Source of the DNA: Ruegeria sp. HKCCA6707
Lineage (GTDB): Bacteria; Pseudomonadota; Alphaproteobacteria; Rhodobacterales; Rhodobacteraceae
NCBI RefSeq assembly: GCF_013033515.1
Contig: NZ_WQEG01000004.1
Span: 370,898-434,897 of the forward strand
Direction: 5' to 3'
DNA length: 64,000 nucleotides
In this document: positions 1 through 9,885 of the stretch, piece after piece
Layout of the letters: every line of letters starts with the position of its first letter
Numbering within the stretch: position 1 is the first letter of the stretch
The notes under the pieces: generated by a model
The model's database searches: none
What the model was told of the DNA's origin: nothing
What the model saw: only the letters and a program-made list of their open reading frames with translations
Made by a program: the position numbers and the translations under genes

Positions 1-262
1 GAGCCAATATCGCGCCAAGGAGGGCCTGGCCAATGACTGGCATCTGGCGCATCTGGGTCGCTTTGCCATGGGCGGCGCGGCATTGGTCTATGCCGAGGCC
101 ACAGCGATTACGCGCGACGGTCGCCGCACAAGGGACTCGACGCGGCCGCGCAGCGACAATAAGGGTTTTGCGAAATACATCGAAAGCGACACGCAGAAAG
201 CGTTCACCTGCCAAACGTCGGCACGTGCATCGATTCAGATCGAGCCAGCTTCGACCATGTAA
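1..262 (+). pseudogene. Old Yellow Enzyme-type NADH:flavin oxidoreductase, internal fragment
   Basis: Reading from base 2, the first 40 or so codons match the N-terminal region of Old Yellow Enzyme/NADH:flavin oxidoreductases: a Q-Y-R-A-K-E-G-L stretch, then NDWHLAHLG, then GGAALVYAEATA, ending in the family's 'ITRDGRRT' turn near base 133. After that the frame stays open to the stop at 262 but no longer resembles the family, which should continue for about 300 residues. The gene is therefore truncated by a rearrangement near base 133-140, and its 5' end lies outside the window. Its tail overlaps the convergent short-chain dehydrogenase gene. Family identity is fairly secure; the cause of the truncation is not visible. 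Confidence 0.65.
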
Positions 263-987
263 TTGTTGGCAGAGCACATCGCGGCGTCATCGGAAGCCAG
301 GAACAATACCATGCGTGCGACATAGACAGGATCGATCAGGTCCGGCAGGCATTGGCGATTGCGGTGTGTTTCAAGACCTTCCGGCGTTGCCCACAATTCT
401 TTCTGACGATCAGTCATGATCCAACCCGGAACCACGGTGTTGACCCGTATGCGGTGGTTCCCCAGATCACGCGCCATCGTTCTTGTCAGACCATGGACCG
501 CTGCTTTGGCGGTTGTATAGGCCGGAAAGCCACCACCAGCTTCCCACCAGGAATTCGAACCCATGTTGACGATAGATCCTCCACCATTTGCGATCATCCC
601 CGGTGCGATGGTTTGGATGGCAAAAAACATGTGACGAATGTTGGTTGCTTGGCGTTCGTCCCAGTATTCAGGTGTCACGTCCTTCCAATCATGACGGTCG
701 TCTCGCGCAGCGTTGTTCACAAGCACATGCGCAGAACCCAAACGGTCTGTCAGGCGCCCTAGCGCCGCTTGCATCGCGGCGATATCACGAAGATCGCAGA
801 TTTCGTAGGTCACACCTTCCGTGCGTTTTGTCAGAGCGATGCTTCCAGCCTCATCGATATCAAGAAACCCGACCCTGGCACCTTGTGCAGCAAACGCCTT
901 GACGATCTCGGACCCGATCCCTTGGGCACCACCAGAGACGATGACCGTTTTGTTTTTCAGGCTGGGATAGTTTGCAAATTCAGGCAT
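235..987 (-). CDS. Short-chain dehydrogenase/reductase (SDR), 250 aa
   Basis: Classical cytoplasmic NAD(P)-dependent SDR of normal length. The cofactor motif appears as SGGAQGIG near residues 18-25, an acidic D near residue 43 after beta-2 suggests NAD preference, and NNAA lies near residue 91. The catalytic Ser sits in the NMGSNSW segment and the YTTAK motif supplies Tyr and Lys. The ATG at 987 is preceded by AAGGAAA at good spacing. It probably oxidises or reduces a hydroxyl/keto group of a small substrate such as a sugar, but the substrate cannot be read from the sequence. It runs towards the broken ene-reductase and divergently from the formylglycine-generating enzyme, so it seems to be transcribed alone. 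Confidence 0.85.
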   Translation of the reverse strand: MPEFANYPSLKNKTVIVSGGAQGIGSEIVKAFAAQGARVGFLDIDEAGSIALTKRTEGVTYEICDLRDIAAMQAALGRLTDRLGSAHVLVNNAARDDRHDWKDVTPEYWDERQATNIRHMFFAIQTIAPGMIANGGGSIVNMGSNSWWEAGGGFPAYTTAKAAVHGLTRTMARDLGNHRIRVNTVVPGWIMTDRQKELWATPEGLETHRNRQCLPDLIDPVYVARMVLFLASDDAAMCSANNYMVEAGSI

Positions 988-1259
988 CGGGTTTCCTTAT
1001 CGAGGAAGAAGAACGTATCTAATTGTAGTGGTGACGACGGGTCACCCAGCGTCTTGGTAAGCTCTAAGGTCGGCAATCATCTCACGCAATAGGCTCGGGC
1101 CTGGAATGAACGTCGCGCAGCGCCCATTCCACGGGCCAACAAAATGACCTGGTCTCAAATCGTGTGATATGCATATCGACGTGGTCTCTGGTTTTGATAT
1201 TGTCGCATCCAACCGCATCGCCACTTTCTTTGACCGATATAAAGGCAGGTGTCCAACCT

Positions 1260-2216
1260 GTGACGCATTCTGACAAAAATCCAAACTGTTGCGGGCCAGC
1301 ACGAAACGGCTCTCGACTGGCCCCTGTTGAGATTTCGAAAGATCCTCTGACAAATCAAAAGCTCTGGGCAACCGCTTGCCAGATTCCCGGTGGCAACAGT
1401 CTGCTAGGCACCCGCACCGAATTCATTCCAAACGATGGCGAAGCACCGTTGCGCCGTACAAGGATAAAACCGTTTCGCTTAGGTGCTACGACAGTCACAA
1501 ACGCAGAGTTTCAAGCTTTCACCGAGGCCACAGGCTATGTCACCGAAGCCGAACGGATCGGATGGTCGTTTGTATTCTGGTCCGAGGTCCCGAAAGAGGT
1601 GGGGCCGACACAGGCTGTTTCCGGGGCCGAATGGTGGCGGCGGGTCGACGGCGCAAACTGGCGCGACATAAACGGCCCTGGCACACAAGCAGACACATGG
1701 CACGCAGACCATCCGGTGGTTCAGGTCTCTTGGAACGACGCGCGCGCCTATTGCACTTGGGTCGGAGGCTATCTTCCCACCGAGGCCGAATGGGAACATG
1801 CCGCCCGAGGGGGGTTGGGCGACGTGCGCTTCCCCTGGGGAGACCAAGAGCCCAACGATACCGATGTCTTGCCCTGTAATATCTGGCAAGGCCGTTTCCC
1901 GGAGTTTAACACCGGCCAAGACGGTTTTATCACAACGGCCCCTGCACGCTCGTTCGATCCAAACGGCTATGGGCTGTACAATCTGGTTGGCAATGTCTGG
2001 GAATGGACAGCCGATGCGTTCAGGATCAAGTCGTTGAAGAAGCAAGTCCGGGACCGGCTAGCGAGTATGCCAGGTTATAAGTTGTCCAAAGGCGGATCAT
2101 TCCTGTGCCACCGCTCTTATTGCTATCGGTACCGGATCGCTGCGCGATCGGGCACATCGCCGGACAGCGCAACACCTCATCACGGATTCCGCGTCGCCTG
2201 GCCAGACCGCCTTTAG
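1260..2216 (+). CDS. Formylglycine-generating enzyme (sulfatase-modifying factor), 318 aa
   Basis: SUMF1/FGE-sulfatase family protein that would oxidise a Cys in a sulfatase CxPxR motif to formylglycine. The family's C-terminal signature GGSFLCHRSYCYRYR is present with both catalytic cysteines (C283 and C288), spaced as in aerobic copper-dependent FGEs, so it is probably a true FGE and not a generic SUMF1 paralogue. Other family blocks seen are the PTEAEWEHAARGG segment and the GNVWEWTAD segment. I place the start at the GTG at 1260, preceded by AGGCAGG, because upstream ATG codons extend into sequence lacking family character. No sulfatase gene lies in the window, so the client must be encoded elsewhere. 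Confidence 0.9.
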   Translation: MTHSDKNPNCCGPARNGSRLAPVEISKDPLTNQKLWATACQIPGGNSLLGTRTEFIPNDGEAPLRRTRIKPFRLGATTVTNAEFQAFTEATGYVTEAERIGWSFVFWSEVPKEVGPTQAVSGAEWWRRVDGANWRDINGPGTQADTWHADHPVVQVSWNDARAYCTWVGGYLPTEAEWEHAARGGLGDVRFPWGDQEPNDTDVLPCNIWQGRFPEFNTGQDGFITTAPARSFDPNGYGLYNLVGNVWEWTADAFRIKSLKKQVRDRLASMPGYKLSKGGSFLCHRSYCYRYRIAARSGTSPDSATPHHGFRVAWPDRL

Positions 2217-2350
2217 GTTCCGCGCGACCCGCCTGCGACGCTTGCCCTTGCAATGGTTGGTAATCGGAAAATTCCATCCCTCATCACTCGGCCCAGATCA
2301 GTTACGCCAATCAGATATTGTTGTTGACTCGGTCAGATGCCAGCCCTTAT

Positions 2351-2366
2351 CGTTTGCATACTAACG
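2351..2366. promoter_or_regulatory. Candidate MarR operator upstream of the hydroxylase operon
   Basis: CGTTTGCATACTAACG is an imperfect 16-bp inverted repeat of the CGTTAGTATACTAACG type. It lies 17 bp before the start of the FAD-subunit gene, where a bound repressor would block transcription. Similar palindromes occur at 11070, 11171, 12872 and, more weakly, 14290 and 21554. Confidence 0.65.
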
Positions 2367-2382
2367 ACGATAGCAGGAGCGC

Positions 2383-3213
2383 ATGGCCTACTCGCAACCC
2401 AGCTTGTTATCTGATGCTCTTTCTGTTCTTCAGGAGGCCGAAACACGTGTTGTGGCCGGTGGTACTGATTTCTATCCCGCCATGCAGCCTGGGCAACAGC
2501 CGACATCACTGCTTGATATCACGCGGATAGATGGCCTCTCGGACATCACGCAGGACCACGAGGGCGTCCGATTTGGCGCGGCTGTCACCTGGTCCGATGT
2601 GATTAAGGCGGATTTGCCACCAGGTTTTGATGCGCTCAAACAAGCGGCGCGCGAAGTGGGTAGCCTTCAAATTCAGAACGCGGGCACAGTTGCGGGAAAC
2701 ATCTGCAATGCCTCTCCAGCCGCGGATGGTGTGCCGCCATTGTTGGCGTTGGATGCAAAGGTCGAGCTCTGTAGTGCGGAGCGCGGTGTTCGGGTAATAC
2801 CGCTGAGCGCATTCATCACAGGAGTGCGGCAGACCACTTTGGCAAAAGACGAGTTGGTGACCGCGATCCTGGTCCCCAAATGCCCACCCGGCATGAGGTC
2901 CGGATTTGAGAAGCTGGGAAGCCGCCGATATCTGGTGATCTCAATCGTCATGACGGCGGCCAATGTGGTGCTGGACGAACAGGGTAAGGTCGCCGAAGCA
3001 CGTATCGCTGTGGGGGCCTGTTCGGCCGTGGCGCAGAGGCTTGCTGATCTTGAGGCCGATCTTGTTGGCCAGGATCCGAGGGCACTTCGGATCACTCAGG
3101 CGCATTTGGCCCCGCTGGCGCCCATTGATGACGTGCGCGGAAGCGGTGACTATCGCTTGGCGGCAGCTGCCGAACAGATTCAACGTTCTATCCTGAGGGC
3201 GATTGAAACATGA
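2383..3213 (+). CDS. FAD-binding subunit of a molybdenum hydroxylase (CoxM/XDH-B type), 276 aa
   Basis: Middle subunit of a xanthine-dehydrogenase-family enzyme; it passes electrons from the 2Fe-2S clusters through FAD to the acceptor. The FAD motifs are visible: [10 protein letters not shown] near residues 24-33 and the [21 protein letters not shown] stretch around residue 100. Length and C-terminal CO_deh_flav_C region fit the family. GCAGGAG precedes the ATG. It overlaps the next gene by four bases (ATGA), implying translational coupling. It is the first gene of a seven-cistron operon that ends with the MarR regulator. Given the downstream 6-hydroxynicotinate-reductase-like and enamidase genes, nicotinate is the favoured substrate of the complex. 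Confidence 0.9.
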   Translation: MAYSQPSLLSDALSVLQEAETRVVAGGTDFYPAMQPGQQPTSLLDITRIDGLSDITQDHEGVRFGAAVTWSDVIKADLPPGFDALKQAAREVGSLQIQNAGTVAGNICNASPAADGVPPLLALDAKVELCSAERGVRVIPLSAFITGVRQTTLAKDELVTAILVPKCPPGMRSGFEKLGSRRYLVISIVMTAANVVLDEQGKVAEARIAVGACSAVAQRLADLEADLVGQDPRALRITQAHLAPLAPIDDVRGSGDYRLAAAAEQIQRSILRAIET

Positions 3214-5948
3214 ACAAACCAGTGACAGAAAAACCGACGCCGTTCCGCCTGAACGGGCAGGATCAGGCCCCAATTCTTGCGCCCGGGCAGCGCTTGTCCG
3301 AGTTGCTGCGCGAAGGGCTCGGACAGCGCGATGTCAAGATCGGCTGCGACGCGGGCGATTGCGGCGCGTGCACGGTTCTGATCGATGGCGCACCTGTCTG
3401 TGCCTGCCTGACACCGGCACATCGGGTTGCCGGTCGTGAAGTTGAGACTGTACAGGGCCTTCAGGCCAATGATCCTCTTGCCACCCGTCTCAGCGAGAGC
3501 TTTCTAGACCATGGTGCCGCACAATGCGGTATCTGCACACCGGGCATGATGGTATCGGCGATTGCTTTGTTGCGCGACGTGCCCGAACCCAGTGAGGAAC
3601 AGGTGCAAGACGCGCTTGGTGGTGTTTTGTGCCGCTGCACCGGCTACCGCAAGATCATTGATGCGGTGATGGGCGTACGGGCTGTCGCGGTAAGAACTGA
3701 CGGCGCCGTTGGCGATGCGATCCGGCATCTGGATGGGCGAGACAAGGTCAACGCACAAGTCGCCTATGGCGACGATGTGGCACCAATGGGTTGCCTTGAG
3801 ATCCTGGTCATCCGGTCCCCCTTTGCACGGGCCAAGTTTGAAATCGGCGACCTGCAGGGATTTGCCCAAGAGGCGGGGCTTGATGCGGTTTTGACGGCGG
3901 CTGATGTCTCGGGTCAGAATACATACGGCGTGATCCCTGGGTTCGAGGATCAGCCCGTCTTTGCGGAAACTGAAACGCGGTTTCGGGGTGAAGCTGTCGC
4001 GGCACTGGTCGGCCCCCGCGACAGGTTGCGCGCAATTGATCCCACGAGCTTGCCTATCACTTGGAAAGAAGAACCCGCTGCTACCGATGTTGACGCAGCC
4101 CAAAGTGCGGATGCGGCGCAATTGCACAAGGGACGCGAACGCAACGTGATGTGCGGCGGCTTTGTCAGCCGCGGTGATGCCAAATCCGCTTTGGCGCGCG
4201 CCGATGTCACGGTCGAGGGCCGGTTCCAAAGCGGTTTTGTTGAACATGGTTATATCGAGCCTGAGGCTGGGTTTGCCCAACTGGTCGATGGTCGCCTTGA
4301 GGTTCACGCCTGCACGCAGGCCCCGGTGATGGACCTTGAAGGGCTGGAACATATTCTGCGTATCGACCGGTCCAAAATCCGCGTCGTCCCAACAGCTGTT
4401 GGGGGCGGGTTTGGGTCGAAGCTCGATCTGAGCGTCCAACCCTATCTTGCGCTCGCCGCACTGAAAACGGGCAAGCCGGTGCGGCTTTGCTATACCCGAA
4501 CGGAATCGATGCAAAGCTCGACCAAACGGCACCCCTCGGACATTACGGTGACGATTGGAGCCAACCGGGATGGAAAGCTTTGCGGCTTCGACTTTCGCGG
4601 GACATTCGATACCGGCGCTTATGCCAGTTGGGGACCGACGGTTGCAAACCGAGTGCCGGTTCACGCTTCGGGGCCCTATCACGTGGCCGATTACAGCGCT
4701 CACGCCAAAGGCGTACATACGAACAACCCCCCTGCCGGAGCATTCCGGGGCTTTGGTGTGCCGCAATCGGCGATTGCGCAAGAAAGCCTGTTTGATGAAC
4801 TGGCCGACACGCTGGGTATGGATGCGCTGGACTTTCGTGTCCTGAACGCACTGGACAACGGAGTCCCAACCGTTTGTGGCCAGGTATTTGACCAGGGGGT
4901 CGGCATCAAAGCCTGTTTTGAGGCCCTGCGTCCCGCCTGGGCCAGCGAACGCGCGGCGGCGGCGCAGTTCAACGCCGAGCACCAACAGGTGAAACGCGGT
5001 GTTGGCGTTGCGGGCGGCTGGTACGGCTGCGGAAACACCTCGCTCCCGAACCCCTCGACCATCAAGAGCGGCATCTGCGCCGACGGCACAGTCGTGCTGC
5101 ATCAGGGCGCGATGGATATCGGTCAGGGCGCAAATACCGTAATCACGCAGGTCTTTGCCACCGCACTTGGCATTGATGCAGCCCAGATCGAACGGGTCGG
5201 AGCGGATACGGATATGACGCCCGATGCAGGCAAAACCTCGGCCTCGCGCCAGACCTTTGTGTCAGGCAACGCCGCGCGGCTGTCAGGTGAAGCGCTGAGA
5301 GCGGCCATTCTTGAGCGGCTGAACGTGGCCGAAGATGCCACGCTCGAGTTCCGCGCAGGCGCGGTTCACGCCATCGATGCCGCCGGTACTCATGTTCTGG
5401 ACCTTGGATCCTTGGCCGCTGACGATGAGGGCTTTGTGCTGTGCGCCTCCGAAAGCTATGATCCGCCGACCAAACCTCTGGATGAAAACGGTCAGGGCCA
5501 TCCCTATGCCCAATTCGGCTATGCGGCGCATCTTGCGGTGGTCGAGGTCGATCTGACCCTGGGCACTGTGAAACCTATCAGATTTGTCGCGGCGCATGAT
5601 GTGGGTCAGGCCATCAACCCCATGCTGGTGGAAGGTCAGGTGCATGGGGGCATTGCACAAGGTCTGGGCATGGCTTTGATGGAAGAGTATATCCCGGGCC
5701 GGACCGAGAATTTGCATGACTATCTGATACCGACCATCGGGGATATTCCCCCGATTGAGACAATCATCATCGAAGAACAGGACGCACACGGACCTTATGG
5801 GGCCAAGGGCCTGGGTGAACATGTACTGATCCCCACTGCACCCGCGCTTTTGAACGCGATCAAACATGCAACGGGTGTGCGGCTGTACAAGGGACCAGCC
5901 ACGCCAAGCACCGTCCATGCGGCTATCAACCAAAGGGGCACATCATGA
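3210..5948 (+). CDS. Fused 2Fe-2S/molybdopterin hydroxylase subunit (nicotinate dehydrogenase-like), 912 aa
   Basis: Large subunit of a xanthine-dehydrogenase-family hydroxylase in which the small iron-sulfur subunit is fused to the molybdopterin subunit. The N-terminal plant-type cluster uses C46, C51, C54 and C66; the alpha-helical cluster uses C106, C109, C141 and C143. The Mo part follows, with VGGGFGSK near residue 397, the GAFRGFG loop near residue 511, the GAMDIGQG block, and the active-site Glu in GAKGLGE (E870). With the FAD subunit it would hydroxylate an N-heterocycle next to nitrogen, e.g. nicotinate to 6-hydroxynicotinate. Family assignment is firm; the substrate comes from gene context only. 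Four-base overlaps join it to both neighbours. Confidence 0.9.
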   Translation: MNKPVTEKPTPFRLNGQDQAPILAPGQRLSELLREGLGQRDVKIGCDAGDCGACTVLIDGAPVCACLTPAHRVAGREVETVQGLQANDPLATRLSESFLDHGAAQCGICTPGMMVSAIALLRDVPEPSEEQVQDALGGVLCRCTGYRKIIDAVMGVRAVAVRTDGAVGDAIRHLDGRDKVNAQVAYGDDVAPMGCLEILVIRSPFARAKFEIGDLQGFAQEAGLDAVLTAADVSGQNTYGVIPGFEDQPVFAETETRFRGEAVAALVGPRDRLRAIDPTSLPITWKEEPAATDVDAAQSADAAQLHKGRERNVMCGGFVSRGDAKSALARADVTVEGRFQSGFVEHGYIEPEAGFAQLVDGRLEVHACTQAPVMDLEGLEHILRIDRSKIRVVPTAVGGGFGSKLDLSVQPYLALAALKTGKPVRLCYTRTESMQSSTKRHPSDITVTIGANRDGKLCGFDFRGTFDTGAYASWGPTVANRVPVHASGPYHVADYSAHAKGVHTNNPPAGAFRGFGVPQSAIAQESLFDELADTLGMDALDFRVLNALDNGVPTVCGQVFDQGVGIKACFEALRPAWASERAAAAQFNAEHQQVKRGVGVAGGWYGCGNTSLPNPSTIKSGICADGTVVLHQGAMDIGQGANTVITQVFATALGIDAAQIERVGADTDMTPDAGKTSASRQTFVSGNAARLSGEALRAAILERLNVAEDATLEFRAGAVHAIDAAGTHVLDLGSLAADDEGFVLCASESYDPPTKPLDENGQGHPYAQFGYAAHLAVVEVDLTLGTVKPIRFVAAHDVGQAINPMLVEGQVHGGIAQGLGMALMEEYIPGRTENLHDYLIPTIGDIPPIETIIIEEQDAHGPYGAKGLGEHVLIPTAPALLNAIKHATGVRLYKGPATPSTVHAAINQRGTS

Positions 5949-7429
5949 AAGACGTGGGCAAACCCGAAAAGATCCGCTGCGATGCCTGCCCGGTGATGTG
6001 CTATATCGCCGATGGCAACTCCGGTGCCTGTGATCGTTATGCCAACCATAAGGGCACGTTGGTCCGGCTGGATCCCCTTACCATAATCCAAAGCGGTCAG
6101 GATCTGGTGCCGTTCATGGGTGAAGGCGCGCAAGCAGACTGGGATGGCGACATCATCAAGGGCGGGCGGCAATTCGTAACAGCCGTGGGCGCCGGGACCA
6201 CCTATCCCGATTACAAACCTGCCCCTTTCATCGCCAGTCAGGAGGTCGACGGAGTTGATATGGTCACCGTCGTAACTGAAGGGATCTTCAGCTATTGCGG
6301 CGTCAAGGTAAAGATCGACACCGACCGCCATATCGGCCATGAGCGTGATGTCGTGCGCGTGGATGGGGAGCCCATCGGCCATGTGATGACCTCGGAATAT
6401 GGCTCGAAGATGCTGTCGCTTGGAGGGGTCGAGCACTTGACCGGTGGCTCGAAAAAAGAAGGCCGGGTGACCTGCGACGCGCTGTTGCGCCTGTGCAACC
6501 GCGAGGCGGTGACGATGACCATCGGCGAGGCAGATCATTCCACCGAAGTGGTTGTTGAGGCGGGCAAACCCCCGATCATCAACGGGGTGACCGAAAACCT
6601 GATGCGTGTGGGCTGTGGATCAGCCACCATTGGCATGTTCCCCAAACAATGGATCGGCCATGTGGATGATGTGGTGGTAGTGGATGACCACATCACCGGT
6701 GTGCTCAGCGAACATGAAACCGGCAAGCAACTGGACGTGCCGCCGACAGGCATCAAGATCAAGGGGCGTCGTTCGACGCCTGGACGGTACTTCCAGGTGG
6801 CCGAACCGGGCACCGGTTGGGGCGGCACCGATATCGAAGACCCGCTGGCGATCCTTGGGCCCTTTAATTCCAAAGTGGCCTGGGAAGGGTTGCGGCTGTT
6901 CATGGTGTCCACAACCGGCGAACAATTCGCTTATTACGAGTTGAACGCGGACCTTGTGCCAGAGCCCCGCGATGTACCCAAACCACTGGCGCTGTCGGCC
7001 CATCTGATTGCCGAGAACTGCGAACCTTCGGTATGCTCGGTCCTGTTCATGGGGGGCGCCGGTGGCAGCTTGCGCGCAGGTGTGACCGAGAACCCCGTGC
7101 GATTGACCAAATCGGTCAAGGACGCGCTGACACATGTCTCTTGCGGTGGCGCAAATGCCTATGTCTGGCCCGGTGGCGGCATCACGGTAATGGTAGATGT
7201 TTTGGACATGCCCACCAACTCATTCGGCTATGTGCCGACACCCGCACTGGTGGCACCGATCGAGTTCACTCTGCGCGTCAGCGACTATGCCGCCTTGGGT
7301 GGCCACGTGAACAGCATGCGGCGTGTCAGCGATATAAACGCAACCGAAACACGCCGCGTGCCCCAAAACCCCAAGGCGGGCGATCCGATGGATCTGGGCA
7401 ATTACCGGTGGAAAGCCCAACCCGAATGA
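5945..7429 (+). CDS. 6-hydroxynicotinate reductase-like iron-sulfur protein, 494 aa
   Basis: Resembles the 6-hydroxynicotinate reductase (Hnr) of the Eubacterium barkeri nicotinate fermentation pathway in length and in its N-terminal cysteine cluster (C12, C15, C19, C29), which probably binds an Fe-S centre. That enzyme uses reduced ferredoxin to reduce 6-hydroxynicotinate to 1,4,5,6-tetrahydro-6-oxonicotinate. The rest is rich in Gly and contains several further Cys (e.g. in the [10 protein letters not shown] and [11 protein letters not shown] segments). No signal peptide or membrane segment is seen, so it is cytosolic. It overlaps both neighbours by four bases. The call rests on remembered family resemblance plus the enamidase nearby; another reduced heterocycle is possible. 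Confidence 0.7.
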   Translation: MKDVGKPEKIRCDACPVMCYIADGNSGACDRYANHKGTLVRLDPLTIIQSGQDLVPFMGEGAQADWDGDIIKGGRQFVTAVGAGTTYPDYKPAPFIASQEVDGVDMVTVVTEGIFSYCGVKVKIDTDRHIGHERDVVRVDGEPIGHVMTSEYGSKMLSLGGVEHLTGGSKKEGRVTCDALLRLCNREAVTMTIGEADHSTEVVVEAGKPPIINGVTENLMRVGCGSATIGMFPKQWIGHVDDVVVVDDHITGVLSEHETGKQLDVPPTGIKIKGRRSTPGRYFQVAEPGTGWGGTDIEDPLAILGPFNSKVAWEGLRLFMVSTTGEQFAYYELNADLVPEPRDVPKPLALSAHLIAENCEPSVCSVLFMGGAGGSLRAGVTENPVRLTKSVKDALTHVSCGGANAYVWPGGGITVMVDVLDMPTNSFGYVPTPALVAPIEFTLRVSDYAALGGHVNSMRRVSDINATETRRVPQNPKAGDPMDLGNYRWKAQPE

Positions 7430-8289
7430 GCGCGACAGCCCGCATCCTGCCCGATGGCCAACGGCTTCACCTGCAACACGGGCCAAGCGATCTGGTCGTA
7501 TGGGCTGAAGGGGCCCGAGATCAGGCCTATCACGCTGCCACCAAGCGCTTTGGCACCATTATCGCCGAGCTTGTGGACGAACTCCCCGACCTGCGCACCC
7601 GCCTTAGTACCTGCAGCGCTCGGCCCCGAGGCGCGGTTGCAAAGAGGATGCATGATGTCTGCCTGCCCTATGTGGGTCAGACACAACTGACGCGCATGGC
7701 CGCCGTTGCCGGTGCGATTGCCGATGAGGTGCTGGGCGCCATGACTTCTGGCGCGCCCCTTACCCGCGCCTACGTCAACAATGGTGGTGATATCGCTTTA
7801 TATCTGGCACCGGGCACATCGTTCAGGACGGCGATCAGCGCCTATGATGGTAAGGAAATGGGGCGCATCGATATCTCGGCCGAAGATGGTATTGGCGGCA
7901 TCGCTACTTCGGGTCGTCACGGGCGCAGCCTGTCGCTGGGGATCGCCGACAGCGTCACCGTTCTGACCCGGTCCGCCGCAAAGGCTGATGTGGCGGCGAC
8001 ACTTGTGGCAAATGCGGTCGATTTGCCGGATCATCCTGCGGTCACCCGACGCCCGGCCCACGAGGTTGACGAGGCCAGCGATTTGGGCGACCTGCCTGTC
8101 ACTGTCAGTTGTGACACGCTCTCCGACGACGAGTGCGACCGCGCGCTGGCCAACGGGATCGAAACGGCCAGAACCTTTCAAGCCCAAGGGGGTATCGCTG
8201 CAGCTGCAGCGTTTCTGCAAGGCCGCTGCGCCACCCTTGGCGCTCAGATATTAACCTTCCAACAAGAGCCTGAACATGTCCAAGCTTGA
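7426..8289 (+). CDS. UPF0280 family protein (ApbE-like fold), 287 aa
   Basis: UPF0280 proteins are distant relatives of the FMN transferase ApbE; their function is not established. Typical features here are the N-terminal QRLHLQHGP segment and the central NNGGDIALYL and GRHGRSLSLGIADSVTVL blocks, the latter resembling ApbE's substrate-binding core. The start is the ATG overlapping the previous stop (ATGA). It could flavinylate or load a cofactor on the neighbouring reductase, but that is inference. It is embedded in the operon, overlapping the DUF1185 gene by 14 bases, so it is very likely needed for the same pathway. Confidence 0.8.
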   Translation: MSATARILPDGQRLHLQHGPSDLVVWAEGARDQAYHAATKRFGTIIAELVDELPDLRTRLSTCSARPRGAVAKRMHDVCLPYVGQTQLTRMAAVAGAIADEVLGAMTSGAPLTRAYVNNGGDIALYLAPGTSFRTAISAYDGKEMGRIDISAEDGIGGIATSGRHGRSLSLGIADSVTVLTRSAAKADVAATLVANAVDLPDHPAVTRRPAHEVDEASDLGDLPVTVSCDTLSDDECDRALANGIETARTFQAQGGIAAAAAFLQGRCATLGAQILTFQQEPEHVQA

Positions 8290-8857
8290 CCTGCGCAAGA
8301 CCGCCTATACGGTCGAAGAAATCTTTCATGAAGGCGGCCCCGCGCCCAAGACCCCCCTTCGCCGAGCTGCCGCAATTGCGGTGATAACCAACCCTTTTGC
8401 TGGCCGCTATGAGCCGGATATCCAGTGGTTCATGGAAGATCTCAAACCGCTGGGCCTGCAGATGGCCGGGCGGCTGGTGAACCTTTTGGGCGATGCCGAT
8501 CAGATCGAAGGCTACGGCAAAGGCGCGATGATCGGCGAAGCAGGCGAGTTGGAACATGGCGCGCTTTGGCACGCGCCGGGCGGCTATGCGATGCGCGAGC
8601 TGTTGAACGACTCCAACGCAATCGTGCCGTCATCGAAGAAAGTTGCCGGTGTTGGTGGGCGTCTGGACGTTCCGATAACCCATATCAACGCCTCTTATGT
8701 GCGCAGCCATTTCGACAGTATGGAAGTAGGCTTGAATGATGCGCCCAAAGCGCATGAGATGGCTCTGGTTTTGGTCATGAGTACCGGCGCGCGAATACAT
8801 AACCGCGCAGGCGGCTTGGCCGCCGCAGACATCAAGGGAGAGGATGGGCTGAGATGA
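8276..8857 (+). CDS. DUF1185 'amino acid synthesis' family protein, copy 1, 193 aa
   Basis: Member of the DUF1185 family (annotated 'amino acid synthesis'), which has solved structures but no settled biochemical role. Recognisable segments are AIAVITNPFAGRYEPD near residue 34, GKGAMIGEAGELEHGAL near residue 80, IVPSSKKVAG and the YVRSHFDSMEVGLNDAPKA block. It is about as long as its downstream paralogue, and the two share all these blocks, indicating a tandem duplication followed by divergence; they may form a heteromer. The names of these families suggest amide or ring chemistry only weakly. It is a soluble cytosolic protein. Confidence 0.8.
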   Translation: MSKLDLRKTAYTVEEIFHEGGPAPKTPLRRAAAIAVITNPFAGRYEPDIQWFMEDLKPLGLQMAGRLVNLLGDADQIEGYGKGAMIGEAGELEHGALWHAPGGYAMRELLNDSNAIVPSSKKVAGVGGRLDVPITHINASYVRSHFDSMEVGLNDAPKAHEMALVLVMSTGARIHNRAGGLAAADIKGEDGLR

Positions 8858-9438
8858 CCGCCAAGATACGCAAAATTGCCGTTAACATCGAAGAAACCCA
8901 CACCGAAATCGGGCGCAAAATAGATCCCGCAACCCGCAAAGCCGTGGCCGTTGCGGTGATCGAAAACCCGTTTGCAGGCGCCTATCAGGAAGATCTGACC
9001 CTGCTGATGGATATTGGCGCAGAGCTGGGCGCGCTTTTGGGTCGCAAATGTGTCCAGGCTTTGGGCATCACTCCCGATCAGGCCGAAAGCTTTGGCAAAT
9101 CCGCAATGGTTGGCGAAAATGGTGAATTGGAACACGCCGCAGCCATCCTGCACCCAAAGCTTGGCGCTCCGCTGCGCAAAGAGGTCGAGAAAGGCGCCGC
9201 TCTGGTGCCCTCATCAAAGAAGATGGGATCACCCGGTCAGGTGCTGGACGTCCCTCTCGGTCATAAGGACGCCGCCTATGTGCGCAGCCATTTTGACGGG
9301 ATCGAAGTGCGCCTGAACGATGCGCCGCGCGCCAATGAGATTATGGTGGCCGTCGCCGTCACTGATAGCGGCCGACCCCTGCCACGTGTCGGGGGCTTGA
9401 CCCATGCGGATGCAGAGGGCAAAGACGGGCTTCGGTAA
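8854..9438 (+). CDS. DUF1185 family protein, copy 2, 194 aa
   Basis: Second DUF1185 protein, joined to the first by a four-base ATGA overlap. It repeats the hallmark blocks: AVAVIENPFAGAYQED, GKSAMVGENGELEHAAA, LVPSSKKMG and YVRSHFDGIEVRLNDAPRA. Strong conservation of these segments against variable ends suggests both copies keep the same fold and active site. Its retention as a pair inside a catabolic operon argues that the two subunits act together on a pathway intermediate. The exact reaction is unknown. Confidence 0.8.
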   Translation: MTAKIRKIAVNIEETHTEIGRKIDPATRKAVAVAVIENPFAGAYQEDLTLLMDIGAELGALLGRKCVQALGITPDQAESFGKSAMVGENGELEHAAAILHPKLGAPLRKEVEKGAALVPSSKKMGSPGQVLDVPLGHKDAAYVRSHFDGIEVRLNDAPRANEIMVAVAVTDSGRPLPRVGGLTHADAEGKDGLR

Positions 9439-9451
9439 ATGGGAGTCCGTC

Positions 9452-9877
9452 TTGTCCGAAAGCGAAACCAAATATCGGCTGAGTGAACAGGTCGGATACC
9501 TTCTGAGGCTGGCCAGCCAGCGCCACGCTGTAATCTTTCAAAGTCGGGTCTCGGAAGGGCTGACGCCTACGCAATTTGCCACCCTGATCCGCGTCGCCGA
9601 AACCGGCGAGGTCAGTCAAAACCAGCTTGGACGTTTGGCCGCGATGGATATCGCCACAATCAAGGGGGTGGTGGATCGGCTCAAGTCAAAAGGTTTGTTG
9701 CAATCAGCGTCAGATCCTCATGACAAGCGCCGGTCGATCATCTCGCTGACGTCGAACGGCGCGGCCTTGATGGATCAGCTATACGCGGACGGGCTGTCGA
9801 TATCGGACGAAACGCTTGCCCCGCTGGATACAGCTGAACGAGAAACCCTTCTGCAACTGCTTAAAAAGATCAGCTGA
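9452..9877 (+). CDS. MarR family transcriptional regulator, 141 aa
   Basis: Winged-helix MarR protein of typical length. The recognition helix region runs through VSQNQLGRLAAMDIATIKGVVDRL (split by me as one helix-turn-helix), followed by the wing DPHDKRRS at about residues 90-97 and a C-terminal dimerisation helix. I prefer the TTG at 9452, preceded by GGGAGT five bases upstream, because earlier starts would read into the DUF1185 gene. As last gene of the hydroxylase operon it is probably autoregulated through the palindrome at 2351. It is the obvious candidate to bind the repeated CGTTAGTATACTAACG-type operators and respond to a pathway metabolite. Confidence 0.85.
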   Translation: MSESETKYRLSEQVGYLLRLASQRHAVIFQSRVSEGLTPTQFATLIRVAETGEVSQNQLGRLAAMDIATIKGVVDRLKSKGLLQSASDPHDKRRSIISLTSNGAALMDQLYADGLSISDETLAPLDTAERETLLQLLKKIS

Positions 9878-9885
9878 AGCGCCTT

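Noticed and set aside
1042..1371. 109-codon minus-strand frame upstream of the formylglycine-generating enzyme
   Set aside because: It overlaps the start of that gene and has no support beyond an open frame; a C-terminal piece (PGPSLLREMIADLR) looks protein-like, but I could not assign it.
4543..4869. Further antisense and out-of-frame reading frames within the hydroxylase gene
   Set aside because: These are shadows of a gene with intact motifs throughout.
3504..5102. 532-codon open frame on the minus strand
   Set aside because: It is wholly antisense to the molybdenum hydroxylase, has Arg/Pro-rich composition and no ribosome site or family features; long antisense frames are usual in GC-rich codon-biased genes.
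9404..9451. Longer start for the MarR regulator
   Set aside because: It would overlap the DUF1185 gene and add residues without family character; the TTG at 9452 has a good ribosome site.
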